A stretch of DNA of 64,000 nucleotides from Brachybacterium ginsengisoli (GTDB lineage Bacteria > Actinomycetota > Actinomycetes > Actinomycetales > Dermabacteraceae). The notes under the pieces are model-generated. The model was not told the origin of the DNA, searched no databases, and saw only the letters and a list, made by a program, of their open reading frames with translations. Both the position numbers and the translations under genes were made by a program. The stretch's first letter is position 1; every line of letters starts with the position of its first letter. The stretch covers positions 310,001 through 374,000 of the forward strand of contig NZ_CP023564.1 of the NCBI RefSeq assembly GCF_002407065.1, in the 5' to 3' direction. Of the stretch, positions 35,165 through 44,694 are shown in pieces.

Positions 35165-36072
35165 TTGATCCCCGAGGCGGCGAAGCCCTGCACGAAGTAC
35201 CGCTGGAAGACGAGGAACAGGATGATCATCGGCACCGCCGCCATGGTGGTGCCCGCCATCAGCAGGTGCCAGTCGGTCGAGGCCTCCTGCCGGAAGGACG
35301 AGATCCCCACCTGGATCACCCGGAGGTTCTCCGAGGTCGTCACCAGCAGCGGCCACAGGAAGTTGTTCCACCCCGCCTCGAAGCTCAGCAGCGCCACGGT
35401 GAGCAGGCCCGGCTTGATGAGCGGGGTGATGATGCGGGTGTAGATCCCGAACTCGCTCACCCCGTCCAGCCGCGCCGCCTCGATCAGCTCCGAGGGCGTG
35501 GAGACGTAGAACTGGCGGAACAGGAACACCATGAACGGGGAGATCGCCCCGGGCACGATGAGCGCCCACCAGGTGTCGATCCATCCGGTGCCGCCCGCGC
35601 CGAGCAGGCTGTTCCCGCCGAACAGCGGCATGTGGCGCACCATCAGGAACACCGGGATCACGGTCGCGTAGAAGGGGATCATGATGCACGCGACCATCCA
35701 GCCGAAGATCGCCGGGGCGAGGCGGAACCGCATCTTGGCCAGGGCGTACCCGCAGGCGGAGCCGAAGGCCACGTTGAGCACCGCCGCCGCGGTCGCCAGG
35801 ATGAGGCTGTTGCGCGCGTAGATCCCGAACGGGGCTCGGGACAGCGCCTCGGAGTAGTTCTCCCAGCGCAGATCCTGGGGGATCAGCGGCATGGGGACCT
35901 TCGCGAGCTCGGTGGGGTCGCGGATCGAGGACAGGGCCATCCACAGGAACGGGGCGGCCATGACGAGCGAGGCCACGATGAGGAACGCGAGCGTCGCCAC
36001 GCGGGCGAGCCTCCTGCTGCGGCGCAGCCCCAGGGCCGTCTTCGGCGGCGGGGTGTGGAGATCAGTCGTCAT
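35161..36072 (-). CDS. Carbohydrate ABC importer permease, MalG/UgpE type (cluster D)
   Basis: The 303-residue membrane protein has about six spans, an EAA loop (LIEAARLDGVSE) near residue 199 and the MalG-type end LVFQRYFVQGFAASGIK. It overlaps the upstream permease by 11 bases. With that protein and the binding protein at 36973-38283 it forms importer D. The substrate is not evident. Confidence 0.92.
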   Translation of the reverse strand: MTTDLHTPPPKTALGLRRSRRLARVATLAFLIVASLVMAAPFLWMALSSIRDPTELAKVPMPLIPQDLRWENYSEALSRAPFGIYARNSLILATAAAVLNVAFGSACGYALAKMRFRLAPAIFGWMVACIMIPFYATVIPVFLMVRHMPLFGGNSLLGAGGTGWIDTWWALIVPGAISPFMVFLFRQFYVSTPSELIEAARLDGVSEFGIYTRIITPLIKPGLLTVALLSFEAGWNNFLWPLLVTTSENLRVIQVGISSFRQEASTDWHLLMAGTTMAAVPMIILFLVFQRYFVQGFAASGIK

Positions 36073-36976
36073 CGGAACCTCCGACGATCCGGCGGGACAG
36101 GACGGCGAGCACGACCAGGATCAGCAGCAGGATCACCGACTGGGCGTTGGCGAGCCCCACCCGGAACTCCTGGAACGCGGTCTGGTAGATCCGGTAGGTC
36201 ACCACGGAGGTCGAGTTCGCGGGCCCGCCCTCGGTGAGGATGTAGATGAGGTCGAAGGTCTGGAAGTTCGCGATCAGCGAGGTGATGAGGATGAAGAACG
36301 TCGCCGGTCGCAGCATCGGGACGGTGACGTGACGGAACTTCTGCACGATGCCCGCGCCGTCGAGATCGGCCGCCTCGTAGAGCTGGCCGTCCACCCCCTG
36401 CAGGGCCGCCAGGTAGATGAGCATCTTCAGCCCGATGCCCTGCCAGATCGTCACCAGGATGACCGAGGCCAGGGCCAGGTCGGGGTTGGTGAGGAAGGGC
36501 AGCGGCCCGATGCCGACCACGCCGAGGATCACGTTCATCAGCCCGTTCTCCGACGGGTTGTAGATCCACAGCCAGATCATCGCGACCGCGACCGTGGCGG
36601 TGATGTGGGGCAGGAACACCATCACGCGGAACAGTCCCCGGCCCGGGATCGCCCGGTCCAGCAGGACCGCGAAGACCAGCGCGAGGAACATCGAGACGGG
36701 GATGCCGACCGCCGCGATGATCACGTTGTGCAGCACGGACCGCCAGAACAGCCCGTCGGTGAAGATGATCCCGTAGTTCTCCAGGCCCGAGAACTCCGGG
36801 GCGTGGATGATGTCGTACGAGGTGAAGCTCAGCACGAACGCGATGACGATCGGCACCCCGATCCACAGCAGCGTGTGCAGCGTGGCCGGGGCGGCCAGCA
36901 GCAGACCCCAGCGGCGCTCCGCGGTGCGCACCGAGCGTCTGGAGGCGGTGGCACCCGCGGTCCCCGCGGCGCTCAT
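36062..36976 (-). CDS. Carbohydrate ABC importer permease, MalF/UgpA type (cluster D)
   Basis: The 304-residue membrane protein has about six spans, with an EAA loop (LYEAADLDGAG) near residue 202 and the MalF-group run FDLIYILTEGGPANST. The ATG overlaps the stop of the binding-protein gene (ATGA), so the operon is tightly coupled. Confidence 0.92.
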   Translation of the reverse strand: MSAAGTAGATASRRSVRTAERRWGLLLAAPATLHTLLWIGVPIVIAFVLSFTSYDIIHAPEFSGLENYGIIFTDGLFWRSVLHNVIIAAVGIPVSMFLALVFAVLLDRAIPGRGLFRVMVFLPHITATVAVAMIWLWIYNPSENGLMNVILGVVGIGPLPFLTNPDLALASVILVTIWQGIGLKMLIYLAALQGVDGQLYEAADLDGAGIVQKFRHVTVPMLRPATFFILITSLIANFQTFDLIYILTEGGPANSTSVVTYRIYQTAFQEFRVGLANAQSVILLLILVVLAVLSRRIVGGSDDD

Positions 36977-38283
36977 CGGAGCCTGCTGATCGCGTCGTCG
37001 CACAGGGTCTGCATGTCCGCGAGCGTCTCGTCGACGCTCTTCTTCCGGGTCAGGCAGCCCTCGACGATGCCGTCGAGGTTGGTGCGGATCTGCATGTAGG
37101 CGGCGGTCCCGCCCTCGGTGGCCCCGGCGTACTGCAGGTTCTCGAGCGCGAAGCGGGTCAGCAGGCTGCCCTGGATCTCCTCGTTCTCCGGGATGTCGGG
37201 CGTGGGCGGGACCTTGCCGGTCGCCGCGTTGGAGATCCCGAGGATCTCCGGATCGAGCATGTGTTCCATGAAGGCTCCTGCGGCGTCCTTGTTCTTGGAG
37301 AGGCTGGAGACGGAGAGGAAGGAGCCGCCCTGGAACATGACGGGATCCCCGCCGCTGCCCGGAGGCATCAGGAAGACCCCGGCGGCGCCCTCCTCGCAGA
37401 GCTCGGGGGTCATCTGCTGCCAGGTGGGCCAGTTGCCGGTGGCGACCAGGGACATCGCGGCGCGCTTCTGCTGGAAGGGGGAGGGCTGTCCCTCCGCGGC
37501 CTGCAGGTTGTAGTCGATCGCCCCGGAGTCCATCCCGTCGAGCATCCACTGCAGGGCGAGCCGGCCGGGCTCCTCGGCCAGCCTCGTGGTCAGCCCGTCC
37601 TCGCTGAACATCGTGCCGCCGAAGGCGTACAGCAGGAACACGAACGCCTGCCGGGCGCCGCCCGCGCTGCCGGAGAGGTAGTCCAGGCCCACCACGCCGT
37701 CGCCGGTGAGCTCCTCCGCGACGGCGGCGAGCTCCTCCATGGTGGCGGGCGGCTCGGTGATGCCCCGGGCCTCGAACATCTCCGGGTGGTAGGCGAGGAA
37801 GCGCAGATCCAGAGCCTGCGGCAGGGAGTAGTACTTCCCGTCGTAGCGGGCCGGTGCGAGCACGCTCTCGTCGAAGCCGAGGCTCTCGATGTAGTCCGCC
37901 GGGATCTCCGCGAAGATGCCCTTCTCCGCGAAGGGCTGGGTCCAGCCCACGCCGGTCATGATGAGATCGGCGATGATGCCGCCGGCGATGCCGGTCGAGA
38001 TCTTCTCGTTGAGCTTGTTCCAGTCGACCTGGTCGACGGAGACGGGGACGCCGGTCCGCTCGGTGAACGGCGCGATGACGTCGTCGTCCAGGACGGCGCG
38101 GTCCTCGCCCACGAAGTCCGGTGTGAGCAGGCTGATGCTCCCGGAGAGGTCGGCGTCCGCGACGTCGAGGTCGAGGGGGTCGTCGGGGTCCAGGGCGGCA
38201 CCGGAGCCGCAGGCGGCGGCGCCGAGCCCCACGGCGGCGAGCGCGCCGGACGCGGAGAGCACGGAGCGACGGGAGACGGGCAT
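36973..38283 (-). CDS. Carbohydrate ABC importer substrate-binding lipoprotein (cluster D)
   Basis: The 436-residue protein has a twin-arginine motif (PVSRRSVLS) and a lipobox-like AAAC with Cys25; the -3 position is Ala rather than Leu, which is unusual but tolerated. The fold is a family-1 solute-binding protein with YSLPQALDLRFLAYHPEMFE and QQKRAAMSLVATGNWP. It is the first gene of the minus-strand operon. GAGAGGATC precedes the ATG. Two 17-base direct repeats lie in the upstream gap. Confidence 0.9.
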   Translation of the reverse strand: MPVSRRSVLSASGALAAVGLGAAACGSGAALDPDDPLDLDVADADLSGSISLLTPDFVGEDRAVLDDDVIAPFTERTGVPVSVDQVDWNKLNEKISTGIAGGIIADLIMTGVGWTQPFAEKGIFAEIPADYIESLGFDESVLAPARYDGKYYSLPQALDLRFLAYHPEMFEARGITEPPATMEELAAVAEELTGDGVVGLDYLSGSAGGARQAFVFLLYAFGGTMFSEDGLTTRLAEEPGRLALQWMLDGMDSGAIDYNLQAAEGQPSPFQQKRAAMSLVATGNWPTWQQMTPELCEEGAAGVFLMPPGSGGDPVMFQGGSFLSVSSLSKNKDAAGAFMEHMLDPEILGISNAATGKVPPTPDIPENEEIQGSLLTRFALENLQYAGATEGGTAAYMQIRTNLDGIVEGCLTRKKSVDETLADMQTLCDDAISRLR

Positions 38284-38314
38284 CGGGATCCTCTCGGTGA
38301 CCGGTGCGCGGGGT

Positions 38315-38371
38315 GCGCCGACGGTCGGTCCTCGGGGTCTGGCGGCGCCTCGATGCGCCGACCTTCGGTCC
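38315..38371. repeat. Tandem pair of 17-base direct repeats upstream of cluster D
   Basis: Bases 38315-38331 and 38355-38371 match at 15 of 17 positions (GCGCCGAC, two variable bases, TCGGTCC). They start 40 bases apart, close to four turns of DNA, and lie 32-88 bases before the binding-protein start. Spacing and place suggest binding sites for a regulator, but none is encoded nearby. Confidence 0.4.
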
Positions 38372-38498
38372 GCGCCCCGCCTGTGCGTCATCGGCGGCAG
38401 GGCGAGCAGCAAGGAAAGCGGATGCCTGGCGCGATGCGGCCGAATTGCCGCGGGTTGCCAGGGTTCGCGGTCACGGCGGGCCGCTCTACGATGCAGCC

Positions 38499-39341
38499 AT
38501 GGCATCCCTGGAGAGCGCCCGAGACGGCGCCGAGAACGTCGAGCGTGCGGCGGAGAACGTCACCGAGCATCCGGTGTTCGAGAACATCGCCCGCGGCGGC
38601 TTCGTGATGAGCGGGCTCGTCCATGTCCTCATCGGCGTGATCGCCCTGCGGATGGCGCTGGGCGACTCCTCGGCGGACGCCGACCAGGGCGGCGCGCTGC
38701 GTGCCGTCGCCTCCGCGCCCGGCGGCGTCATCCTGCTGTGGATCGGAGGGCTGGCCATGGCGGCGCTCGTGATCTGGCATGTGGCCGAGGCCTGGTTCGG
38801 GGCCCGGTGGAAGGACGACGGCACGGAGACGATCGTCCACGTCGTGCGGACCCTCGGCAAGGCCGTCGTCTACGGGGCGCTCGCCGTCACGGCGCTGCGC
38901 TTCGCCGCCGGCGGGAGCAGCGACTCCGGCCAGCAGACCTCGGAGGTCACCGCCGGCCTGTTGGGCGGCGCCGCGGGCCGGATCGCCGTCGTGATGGTGG
39001 GCCTCGTGGTCCTCGGCATCGGCTGCTACCACGTCCACAAGGGGGCGAGCCGCGGCTTCGAGGACGATCTGCGGATCCCCCGTGGGCAGCAGATCGCCCG
39101 CGCGATCGTGGTCACCGGCGTGCTCGGCTACGTCGCCAAGGGCATCGCCCTGCTGGGGGTGGGCCTGATGTTCGGCTGGGCGGGCCTGGGCGCGGATCCG
39201 GAGAAGGCGACCGGCCTCGACGGGGCGCTGCAGTCCACGGCGTCGCTGCCCGCCGGAGGGATCGCGCTCGCCGTGATCGGTGCGGGCCTCGTCCTCTACG
39301 GGATCTACGCGGCGCTGCGCTCGCGCTACGCACCGATGTGA
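38499..39341 (+). CDS. DUF1206 membrane protein
   Basis: The 280-residue protein has six hydrophobic segments arranged as three two-helix repeats, starting near residues 33, 120 and 205 (ARGGFVMSGLVHVLIGVIAL; VRTLGKAVVYGALAVTALRF; ARAIVVTGVLGYVAKGIALL). That is the DUF1206 pattern. The function is unknown. It is divergent from cluster D and convergent with the ATP-grasp gene, so it looks like an independent unit without a sugar link. Confidence 0.88.
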   Translation: MASLESARDGAENVERAAENVTEHPVFENIARGGFVMSGLVHVLIGVIALRMALGDSSADADQGGALRAVASAPGGVILLWIGGLAMAALVIWHVAEAWFGARWKDDGTETIVHVVRTLGKAVVYGALAVTALRFAAGGSSDSGQQTSEVTAGLLGGAAGRIAVVMVGLVVLGIGCYHVHKGASRGFEDDLRIPRGQQIARAIVVTGVLGYVAKGIALLGVGLMFGWAGLGADPEKATGLDGALQSTASLPAGGIALAVIGAGLVLYGIYAALRSRYAPM

Positions 39342-39378
39342 GGGGCGGCAGGGCGGGACCGGCGGGGCGGCTCGCGCC

Positions 39379-40326
39379 TCAGACCTGCGTCACCCCGTGC
39401 TCCGCCGCGAGCAGACCGCCGAGGAACGCGGCGATCCGCCCGGGGCCGGAGGCGGGGGCGGTCGCCTCGACGTCCGGGCTGTAGTTCGTGTTGGTGTTGA
39501 CGTCGTAGGTGACCAGGCGGCCGTCGAGGGTCTCCGCGAACTCGATGCCGGCGATGCGCAGGCCGGTGCGCCGCAGGAACTCCTGGTGCTGCGCGACCAG
39601 GGGGTGCCGGGCGGTCAGGTCCTCGCGCAGGGTGAACAGGGGCGGGGCGGCGACGCCGTCGACGTCGGGGGCGCAGGCCTCCGCCGGGCACAGCTCGAAG
39701 GCGCCCGCCGAGGTGTCCACCCGGACCGCGTACACGAGCTCGCCGTCCACGTACTCGGCGCGCGTGATGAAGGGGGCCCGTGTCCACAGGTGCTCCTGCA
39801 GCAGCGTGATGCCGTCCGGCGAGGGCTCGAAGTCCGTCGAGCCGACCCAGGCGGCGAACTCCTCGTGGGAGTCCCAGCGGCGCACCCCCAGCCCCTTCCC
39901 TCCCTGGTTGTGCTTGCTGATGAACGGGGCGCGGAACAGCCGTGAGCGCTCTGCGAGGTCTTCGGTGCCGAACACGGCGACGGTGCGGGGCACCTCCACT
40001 CCGGCGCTGCGCAGGGCCGCGTGCTGGGCGACCTTGCTGACCTCGAGCTCGAGGGTGCCGCTGCCGCCGATCACGGTGCGGCCCCAGGACTCGAGCCATC
40101 GCAGCACGGCGCGCCCGTAGTCCTTGGACCCGGCATGGTCGCGCGTGTGCGCGGAGGCGGAGAGCCGGCACCAGTACACGCCCTCCGGCGGTTCCTGGTC
40201 GAGATCGATCGATCCGCCGGTGAGCAGCCACTCCCGTGCCGGGACGCCCTGCTGCGCGAAGGCCGCGGCGAAGGGCGGGAACCACTCGGGGTTCTCATGG
40301 ATGACATGGACCTGAGGAGTTGTCAT
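39379..40326 (-). CDS. RimK-like ATP-grasp enzyme
   Basis: The 315-residue protein shows ATP-grasp features: RAPFISKHNQGGKGLGV (nucleotide-binding lysine and Gly-rich loop), LLQEHL, ITRAEYVDGELVYAVRV and GIEFAETLDGRLVTYDVNTN with the metal-binding Glu and Asn residues. Such enzymes join a carboxylate to an amine or similar group. The substrate is unknown. No signal peptide is seen. It stands alone between the DUF1206 gene (convergent) and the GH27 gene (same strand, 95-base gap). Confidence 0.85.
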   Translation of the reverse strand: MTTPQVHVIHENPEWFPPFAAAFAQQGVPAREWLLTGGSIDLDQEPPEGVYWCRLSASAHTRDHAGSKDYGRAVLRWLESWGRTVIGGSGTLELEVSKVAQHAALRSAGVEVPRTVAVFGTEDLAERSRLFRAPFISKHNQGGKGLGVRRWDSHEEFAAWVGSTDFEPSPDGITLLQEHLWTRAPFITRAEYVDGELVYAVRVDTSAGAFELCPAEACAPDVDGVAAPPLFTLREDLTARHPLVAQHQEFLRRTGLRIAGIEFAETLDGRLVTYDVNTNTNYSPDVEATAPASGPGRIAAFLGGLLAAEHGVTQV

Positions 40327-40421
40327 CGCACGAGGCTAGTGCTCCGACCGGCTCGCGGCGCAAGGAGATGACCGGGGATGACGCACGGCCGACGGGTCCG
40401 GGGCCGGCGGCCTCGGATTCT

Positions 40422-41735
40422 TCAGCGCACCGCGAGCAGGACCGCCCCGTGGGGCGGGATCCGCACGTCGATCGCGGTCGAGCCCGGGGCGACCCCGCGC
40501 GCGGCGTCGGACTGCACCGCGACCGGTCCTGTCGGCACCGACGCCCCGCTCCACAGCTCGGTGACCCCGCCGTCGAGTCGGGCGGGCAGGCCGACATCCT
40601 GGCTGTCCAGCGCGACCGCGAGCTCCGCCTCTCCGGTGTTGAACGCTGCGACGTATCGCTCGCCGCGCGGACCGTCGGCCGTCCACAGGATCAGCGGGTC
40701 CTCGCGGAACACCTCCCGGTTCCCGGAGGAGGTCGCGTGCACGGCGAGCACGTCGGCGTTCTGCAGCAGCGCGATCGTGGCCGGGTCGGAGGTGGGCAGG
40801 TCCCCGCCCACCATGAGCGGGGAGCGGGCGATCACCCAGAGGGTCATCAGCGCGACCTGCTCGTCCGGGGTCAGCAGCGAGTCGCGCGGCTCGCCGCGCT
40901 CGGCCCGGATCCCGATGCGGCCCAGCGGCAGCATGTCCCCGTCGGGCCAGCCGTCCTCGCCGGCGTGCGGCGCCCAGCGGGCGAAGCGCGAGAAGTTCGC
41001 CTCGACGTCCTCCCACCGGTCCCAGAGGTCATCGCAGATCCGCCACATGGTGGCGTGCTCGCGCAGATGGTCCAGCCGGGTCAGCGACAGGTCCCTGCCC
41101 GGGGAGAGGCTCAGCTGCATCGGGCGGCCGCAGCGGGCGATCGCCCCGGCGAAGGCCTCGATCTCCGCAGCCTGGTAGGGCCACAGCATGTCGTCGACCT
41201 TGAGGAAGTCCACGCCCCAGCCCGCGTACAGCGCGAGCACCGAGTCGTAGTACGCGCCCGCCCCGTCGACCTCGTGGTCGATGCCCACCATGTGCGGGTT
41301 CCACTCGCAGGAGTTGTCCCGCGCGGCGATGTCGGCCGCGCGCAGCTCCGTGCCGAGCACCGGGCTGTTCGCGGTGACGGCGCGGCGCGGGATCCCGCGC
41401 ATCACGTGGATCCCGAGCTTCAGGCCCAGGGCGTGGATCTCCTCGGCGAGCGGGCCGAACCCGGCGCCGTCGGCGCTGCTGGGGAAGCGCTCCGGGTCCG
41501 GCTGCAGCCGCCCGTGCTCGTCCATCACCAGCGGCGCGCCCTGGTTGTAGCCGTGGGAGCGGGCCGACGGGTCCGACCAGTCGATGTCGATCACCACGGT
41601 GTCCCAGCCCAGAGGCGCCAGGTGCTCGGCGAGGAAGTGCGCGTTGGCCAGCACCTCCGCCTCGGTGACGGTGGTGCCGTAGCTGTCCCAGGAGTTCCAG
41701 CCCATCGGCGGGCGCGGGGCGGGGGCGGTGGTCAT
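40422..41735 (-). CDS. Glycoside hydrolase family 27-like enzyme (alpha-galactosidase or beta-L-arabinopyranosidase)
   Basis: The 437-residue protein has the GH27 opening PPMGWNSWDSYG, nucleophile Asp181 in FLKVDDMLW and acid/base Asp235 in WRICDDLWDRW, then SPLMVGGDL and a C-terminal beta domain. No signal peptide is present. GH27 enzymes remove alpha-galactose; some remove beta-L-arabinopyranose, which would fit its place after araBDA. It starts seven bases after the alditol-oxidase-like gene, so the two are co-transcribed. Confidence 0.88.
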   Translation of the reverse strand: MTTAPAPRPPMGWNSWDSYGTTVTEAEVLANAHFLAEHLAPLGWDTVVIDIDWSDPSARSHGYNQGAPLVMDEHGRLQPDPERFPSSADGAGFGPLAEEIHALGLKLGIHVMRGIPRRAVTANSPVLGTELRAADIAARDNSCEWNPHMVGIDHEVDGAGAYYDSVLALYAGWGVDFLKVDDMLWPYQAAEIEAFAGAIARCGRPMQLSLSPGRDLSLTRLDHLREHATMWRICDDLWDRWEDVEANFSRFARWAPHAGEDGWPDGDMLPLGRIGIRAERGEPRDSLLTPDEQVALMTLWVIARSPLMVGGDLPTSDPATIALLQNADVLAVHATSSGNREVFREDPLILWTADGPRGERYVAAFNTGEAELAVALDSQDVGLPARLDGGVTELWSGASVPTGPVAVQSDAARGVAPGSTAIDVRIPPHGAVLLAVR

Positions 41736-41742
41736 GGTCCGG

Positions 41743-43035
41743 TCACTCTCCGAGCAGTCGGTCGACGTAGGCGTTGGTGAAGGTGCGGCCCGGATCCAGC
41801 CGGTCCCGCAGGGCCAGGAAGTCCTCCATGTGCGGGTACTGCGCGCGCACCTGCTCCGGGGCGAGGGTGAAGACCTTGCCCCAGTGGGGGCGCGGCGCGA
41901 ACGGCGCCAGGCGCTCCTCGACCTCGGGCAGCAGCGCCGTGACCTGCTCGGGCATACGCCGCCAGGTGAAGTGCAGGCAGGCGCTGTCGCGCTGGTGGGC
42001 GGGGGAGAGCCAGAGGCCGTCGGCCGCGACGGTGCGCACCTCCGAGGCGTGCAGCAGCGGCTGGATCCGCTCGGCGAGCGGCATCAGCGCGGCGAGGGCG
42101 GCGGCGACGTCCTCGCGGGCCACGAAGTACTCGGACTGGATCTCCTCGCCGCTGCTCGGGCTGAACTCGAGGCGGAAGTGCGGCAGACGCTCGTGCGCGG
42201 GGCCCGGCTCGCCCGTCTGGTCGGTGCAGGGCTCGGCCGAGACGCCCGGCAGCGGATGGATCGGGTGCTCCGACCGGTGCCCGCCCAGCCACTGCGGGGG
42301 CAGCGGCTCCTCGTCGTCCACCAGCTGCTTCACCCAGGCCTGCGTGATGTGGCCGTCCCAGCGGTGGAAGAGGCTCACGCTGGTCCCGGCGGCGAGCATG
42401 GTCGACAGGTCGTCCTGGTCCATGTGCTCGGGGGAGAGGTCGAGGTGGACGCTCTGGCGCATCGCCGCGGCCGGGTCCAGGTCCAGCGTGAGGTGGGTGA
42501 CGATTCCGAGGGTGCCGAGCGCGATGACGGCGCCGTCGAAGATCTCCGGATCCGCCTCGCGCGACAGGGTGAGCAGGTCGCCGCCGGCCGTGACCAGCTC
42601 GATCGACCGCACCGCGCAGGCCAGCGAGCGCCGACGGTCGCCGGAGCCGTGGGTGCCCGTCGCGCTCGCGCCCGCGACCGAGATGTGGGGGAGCGATCCC
42701 ATGTTCGGCAGCTGCAGGCCCTGCGCGTGGAGGGCGACGGCGAGCTTCCCGTACCGCACCCCGCCCGCGACCCGCACCGTGCGCGCCGCGGTGTCGATCT
42801 CGATGTCGGCCGGCATCCGGGTGACGGTCACGAGATCGGCCGTGCTCGCCGCGATCTCGGAGAACGAGTGGCGGGTGCCCAGCGCGCGGAGCCGCTCGCT
42901 GCGGCCGACGAGGGCCTGCAGCTCCGCGACCGACGTCGGGGCGTGCAGCGGGCCGGGCCCGTAGTCCACGGTCCCGGACCAGCTGTGCCCGGGCACCTCG
43001 AGGGCGTGATCGGGCGAGGTCTCGGCGGAGGTCAT
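41743..43035 (-). CDS. FAD-linked alditol oxidase / sugar-lactone oxidase-like protein
   Basis: The 430-residue protein has the VAO-type FAD domain with His56 in ALGTRHSFSEIA as the likely covalent flavin ligand, SVAGASATGTHGSGD, and an ALO-type C-terminus (HWGKVF, DPGRTFTNAYVDRLL). It is closest in style to Streptomyces alditol oxidase, which oxidises xylitol, sorbitol and similar polyols with release of hydrogen peroxide; arabinono- or gulono-lactone oxidase is the alternative. It follows the arabinose genes on the same strand after a strong hairpin. CAGGAGC precedes the ATG at 43035. Confidence 0.85.
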   Translation of the reverse strand: MTSAETSPDHALEVPGHSWSGTVDYGPGPLHAPTSVAELQALVGRSERLRALGTRHSFSEIAASTADLVTVTRMPADIEIDTAARTVRVAGGVRYGKLAVALHAQGLQLPNMGSLPHISVAGASATGTHGSGDRRRSLACAVRSIELVTAGGDLLTLSREADPEIFDGAVIALGTLGIVTHLTLDLDPAAAMRQSVHLDLSPEHMDQDDLSTMLAAGTSVSLFHRWDGHITQAWVKQLVDDEEPLPPQWLGGHRSEHPIHPLPGVSAEPCTDQTGEPGPAHERLPHFRLEFSPSSGEEIQSEYFVAREDVAAALAALMPLAERIQPLLHASEVRTVAADGLWLSPAHQRDSACLHFTWRRMPEQVTALLPEVEERLAPFAPRPHWGKVFTLAPEQVRAQYPHMEDFLALRDRLDPGRTFTNAYVDRLLGE

Positions 43036-43096
43036 GGCTCCAGCTCCTGAGGGTCGGAGGGCGGGGCGGCGACGCGGGGGTGCGATGCGGCGATGT

Positions 43097-43148
43097 GGGG
43101 TGACGAAGGTGGGGAATGACGGGGCCATTCCCCCGCCTTCGTCACCCC
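43097..43148 (-). terminator. Long hairpin after araA
   Basis: Arms at 43097-43118 and 43126-43148 pair over 22-23 bases with one mismatch and one bulge. It starts nine bases past the araA stop on the minus strand. No T-tract is present. It probably ends or weakens the araBDA message before the oxidase gene. Confidence 0.65.
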
Positions 43149-43156
43149 CGTCGGCC

Positions 43157-44665
43157 TCAGAACCCCTGGGCGAGGCGGTGGAAGACCTGGTTGGTGCGCA
43201 GGTCCTGGGCGAAGGAGCGCACGGTGGTGTCCTCGTCGATGATCGCCAGCTCGATGTCGCCGATCGTCGCGAGGTCCTCCCAGGTCTCCAGGTCCACGGC
43301 GCTGCTCATCACCGTGTGGTGCGCGGCGCCGGCGGTCAGCCAGCACTCGGCGGAGGTCGCGAAGTCCGGTGCGGGCTCCCACACGGCGCAGGCCACGGGC
43401 AGCTTCGGCAGGGCATGGTCGGGCTCCACGACGTCCACCACGTTGGCGACCAGCCGGAACCGCTCGCGCATGTCCGAGAGCGCCACGACCACGGCGGGGC
43501 CCGCGTCGGCCGTGAACTTCAGGCGCACCGGGTCCTCGCGGTCGCCGATGCCGAGCGGGTGGATCTCCAGCGACGGCTTCGCGGTGGTCAGCGAGGGGGA
43601 GACCTCGAGCATGTGCGCGCCGAGGATCCGCTCGCGACCCGGGGTGAGGTCGTAGGTGTAGTCCTCCATGAGGGAGGCGCCGCCGGGCAGGCCGTGGCCC
43701 ATCACCGCGGCGACCCGCACCAGGATCGCGGTCTTCCAGTCGCCCTCGGCGCCGAAGCCGTAGCCGTCGGCCATGAGGCGCTGCACGGCGAGGCCAGGCA
43801 GCTGGCGCAGCCCGCCGAGGTCCTCGAAGTTTGTGGTGAACGCACCGAACCCGCCCTCCTCGAGGAAGGTGCGCAGTCCGATCTCCTGGCGCGCGCCGTA
43901 GCGCAGCGACTCGTGGCGCTCGCCCCCGGCACGGAGCTCCGGGACCACGTCGTAGAGCTCCTCGTACTCGGCGACCAGCGCGTCGATGGCGCTGTCCTGG
44001 ACCGCGTCGACCACCGCCACCAGGTCGTTCACGCCCCAGGTGTTCACCGAGACGCCGAGCCGCAGCTCCGCCTCGGTCTTGTCGCCCTCGGTGACGGCGA
44101 CGCCGCGCATGTTGTCGCCGAAGCGGGCCAGCTTCAGGGAGTGCATCTCGGCCCAGCCGGTCGCGGCGCGCGCCCAGCGGCCGATCCGGCCCTGCACGGT
44201 CTGATCGCTCGCGTGGCCCACCACGGTCTTGCGGTCCACGCCCAGGCGGGTCGCGATGTAGCCGAACTCGCGGTCGCCGTGGGCGGCCTGGTTGAGGTTC
44301 ATGAAGTCCATGTCGATGCTGTCCCAGGGCAGCTCGACGTTGGCCTGGGTGTGCAGGTGCAGCAGCGGGGTCTTCAGGGCGTCGAGGCCCTGGATCCACA
44401 TCTTGGCGGGGGAGAAGGTGTGCATCCATGCGATGACGCCCACGCAGGCGGGGTCGGCGTTCGCGGCCAGGGCGGTCTCGCGGATCGCGTCGCGGTCGGT
44501 GAGCACCGGCTTCCAGACGATCTTCACCGGGATGTCGGAGGCGGCGTCGAGGGTCTCGGCGATGACGCGGGACTGCTCGGCGACCTGGTCGAGCGTCTCG
44601 GGTCCGTAGAGTCCCTGGCTGCCGGTCAGGAACCAGATCTCGCGGGTCTCGAAGGGGTTCTGCAT
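43157..44665 (-). CDS. araA: L-arabinose isomerase
   Basis: The 502-residue cytoplasmic enzyme converts L-arabinose to L-ribulose, using manganese. It has the family start ([20 protein letters not shown]), [12 protein letters not shown], the catalytic-Glu regions [16 protein letters not shown] and [11 protein letters not shown], and the His-containing WMHTF and MEDYTYDL runs. The length is normal. It is the third gene of araB-araD-araA, 29 bases after araD. Confidence 0.97.
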   Translation of the reverse strand: MQNPFETREIWFLTGSQGLYGPETLDQVAEQSRVIAETLDAASDIPVKIVWKPVLTDRDAIRETALAANADPACVGVIAWMHTFSPAKMWIQGLDALKTPLLHLHTQANVELPWDSIDMDFMNLNQAAHGDREFGYIATRLGVDRKTVVGHASDQTVQGRIGRWARAATGWAEMHSLKLARFGDNMRGVAVTEGDKTEAELRLGVSVNTWGVNDLVAVVDAVQDSAIDALVAEYEELYDVVPELRAGGERHESLRYGARQEIGLRTFLEEGGFGAFTTNFEDLGGLRQLPGLAVQRLMADGYGFGAEGDWKTAILVRVAAVMGHGLPGGASLMEDYTYDLTPGRERILGAHMLEVSPSLTTAKPSLEIHPLGIGDREDPVRLKFTADAGPAVVVALSDMRERFRLVANVVDVVEPDHALPKLPVACAVWEPAPDFATSAECWLTAGAAHHTVMSSAVDLETWEDLATIGDIELAIIDEDTTVRSFAQDLRTNQVFHRLAQGF

Positions 44666-44694
44666 GGGGTGTCCTCGTTCTTCCGGGGCCGGCG

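Noticed and set aside
11790..38421. AGGAAAGCGG shared between 11790-11799 and 38412-38421
   Set aside because: Ten bases only, in different positions relative to the genes. It is not a clear palindrome and may be chance.
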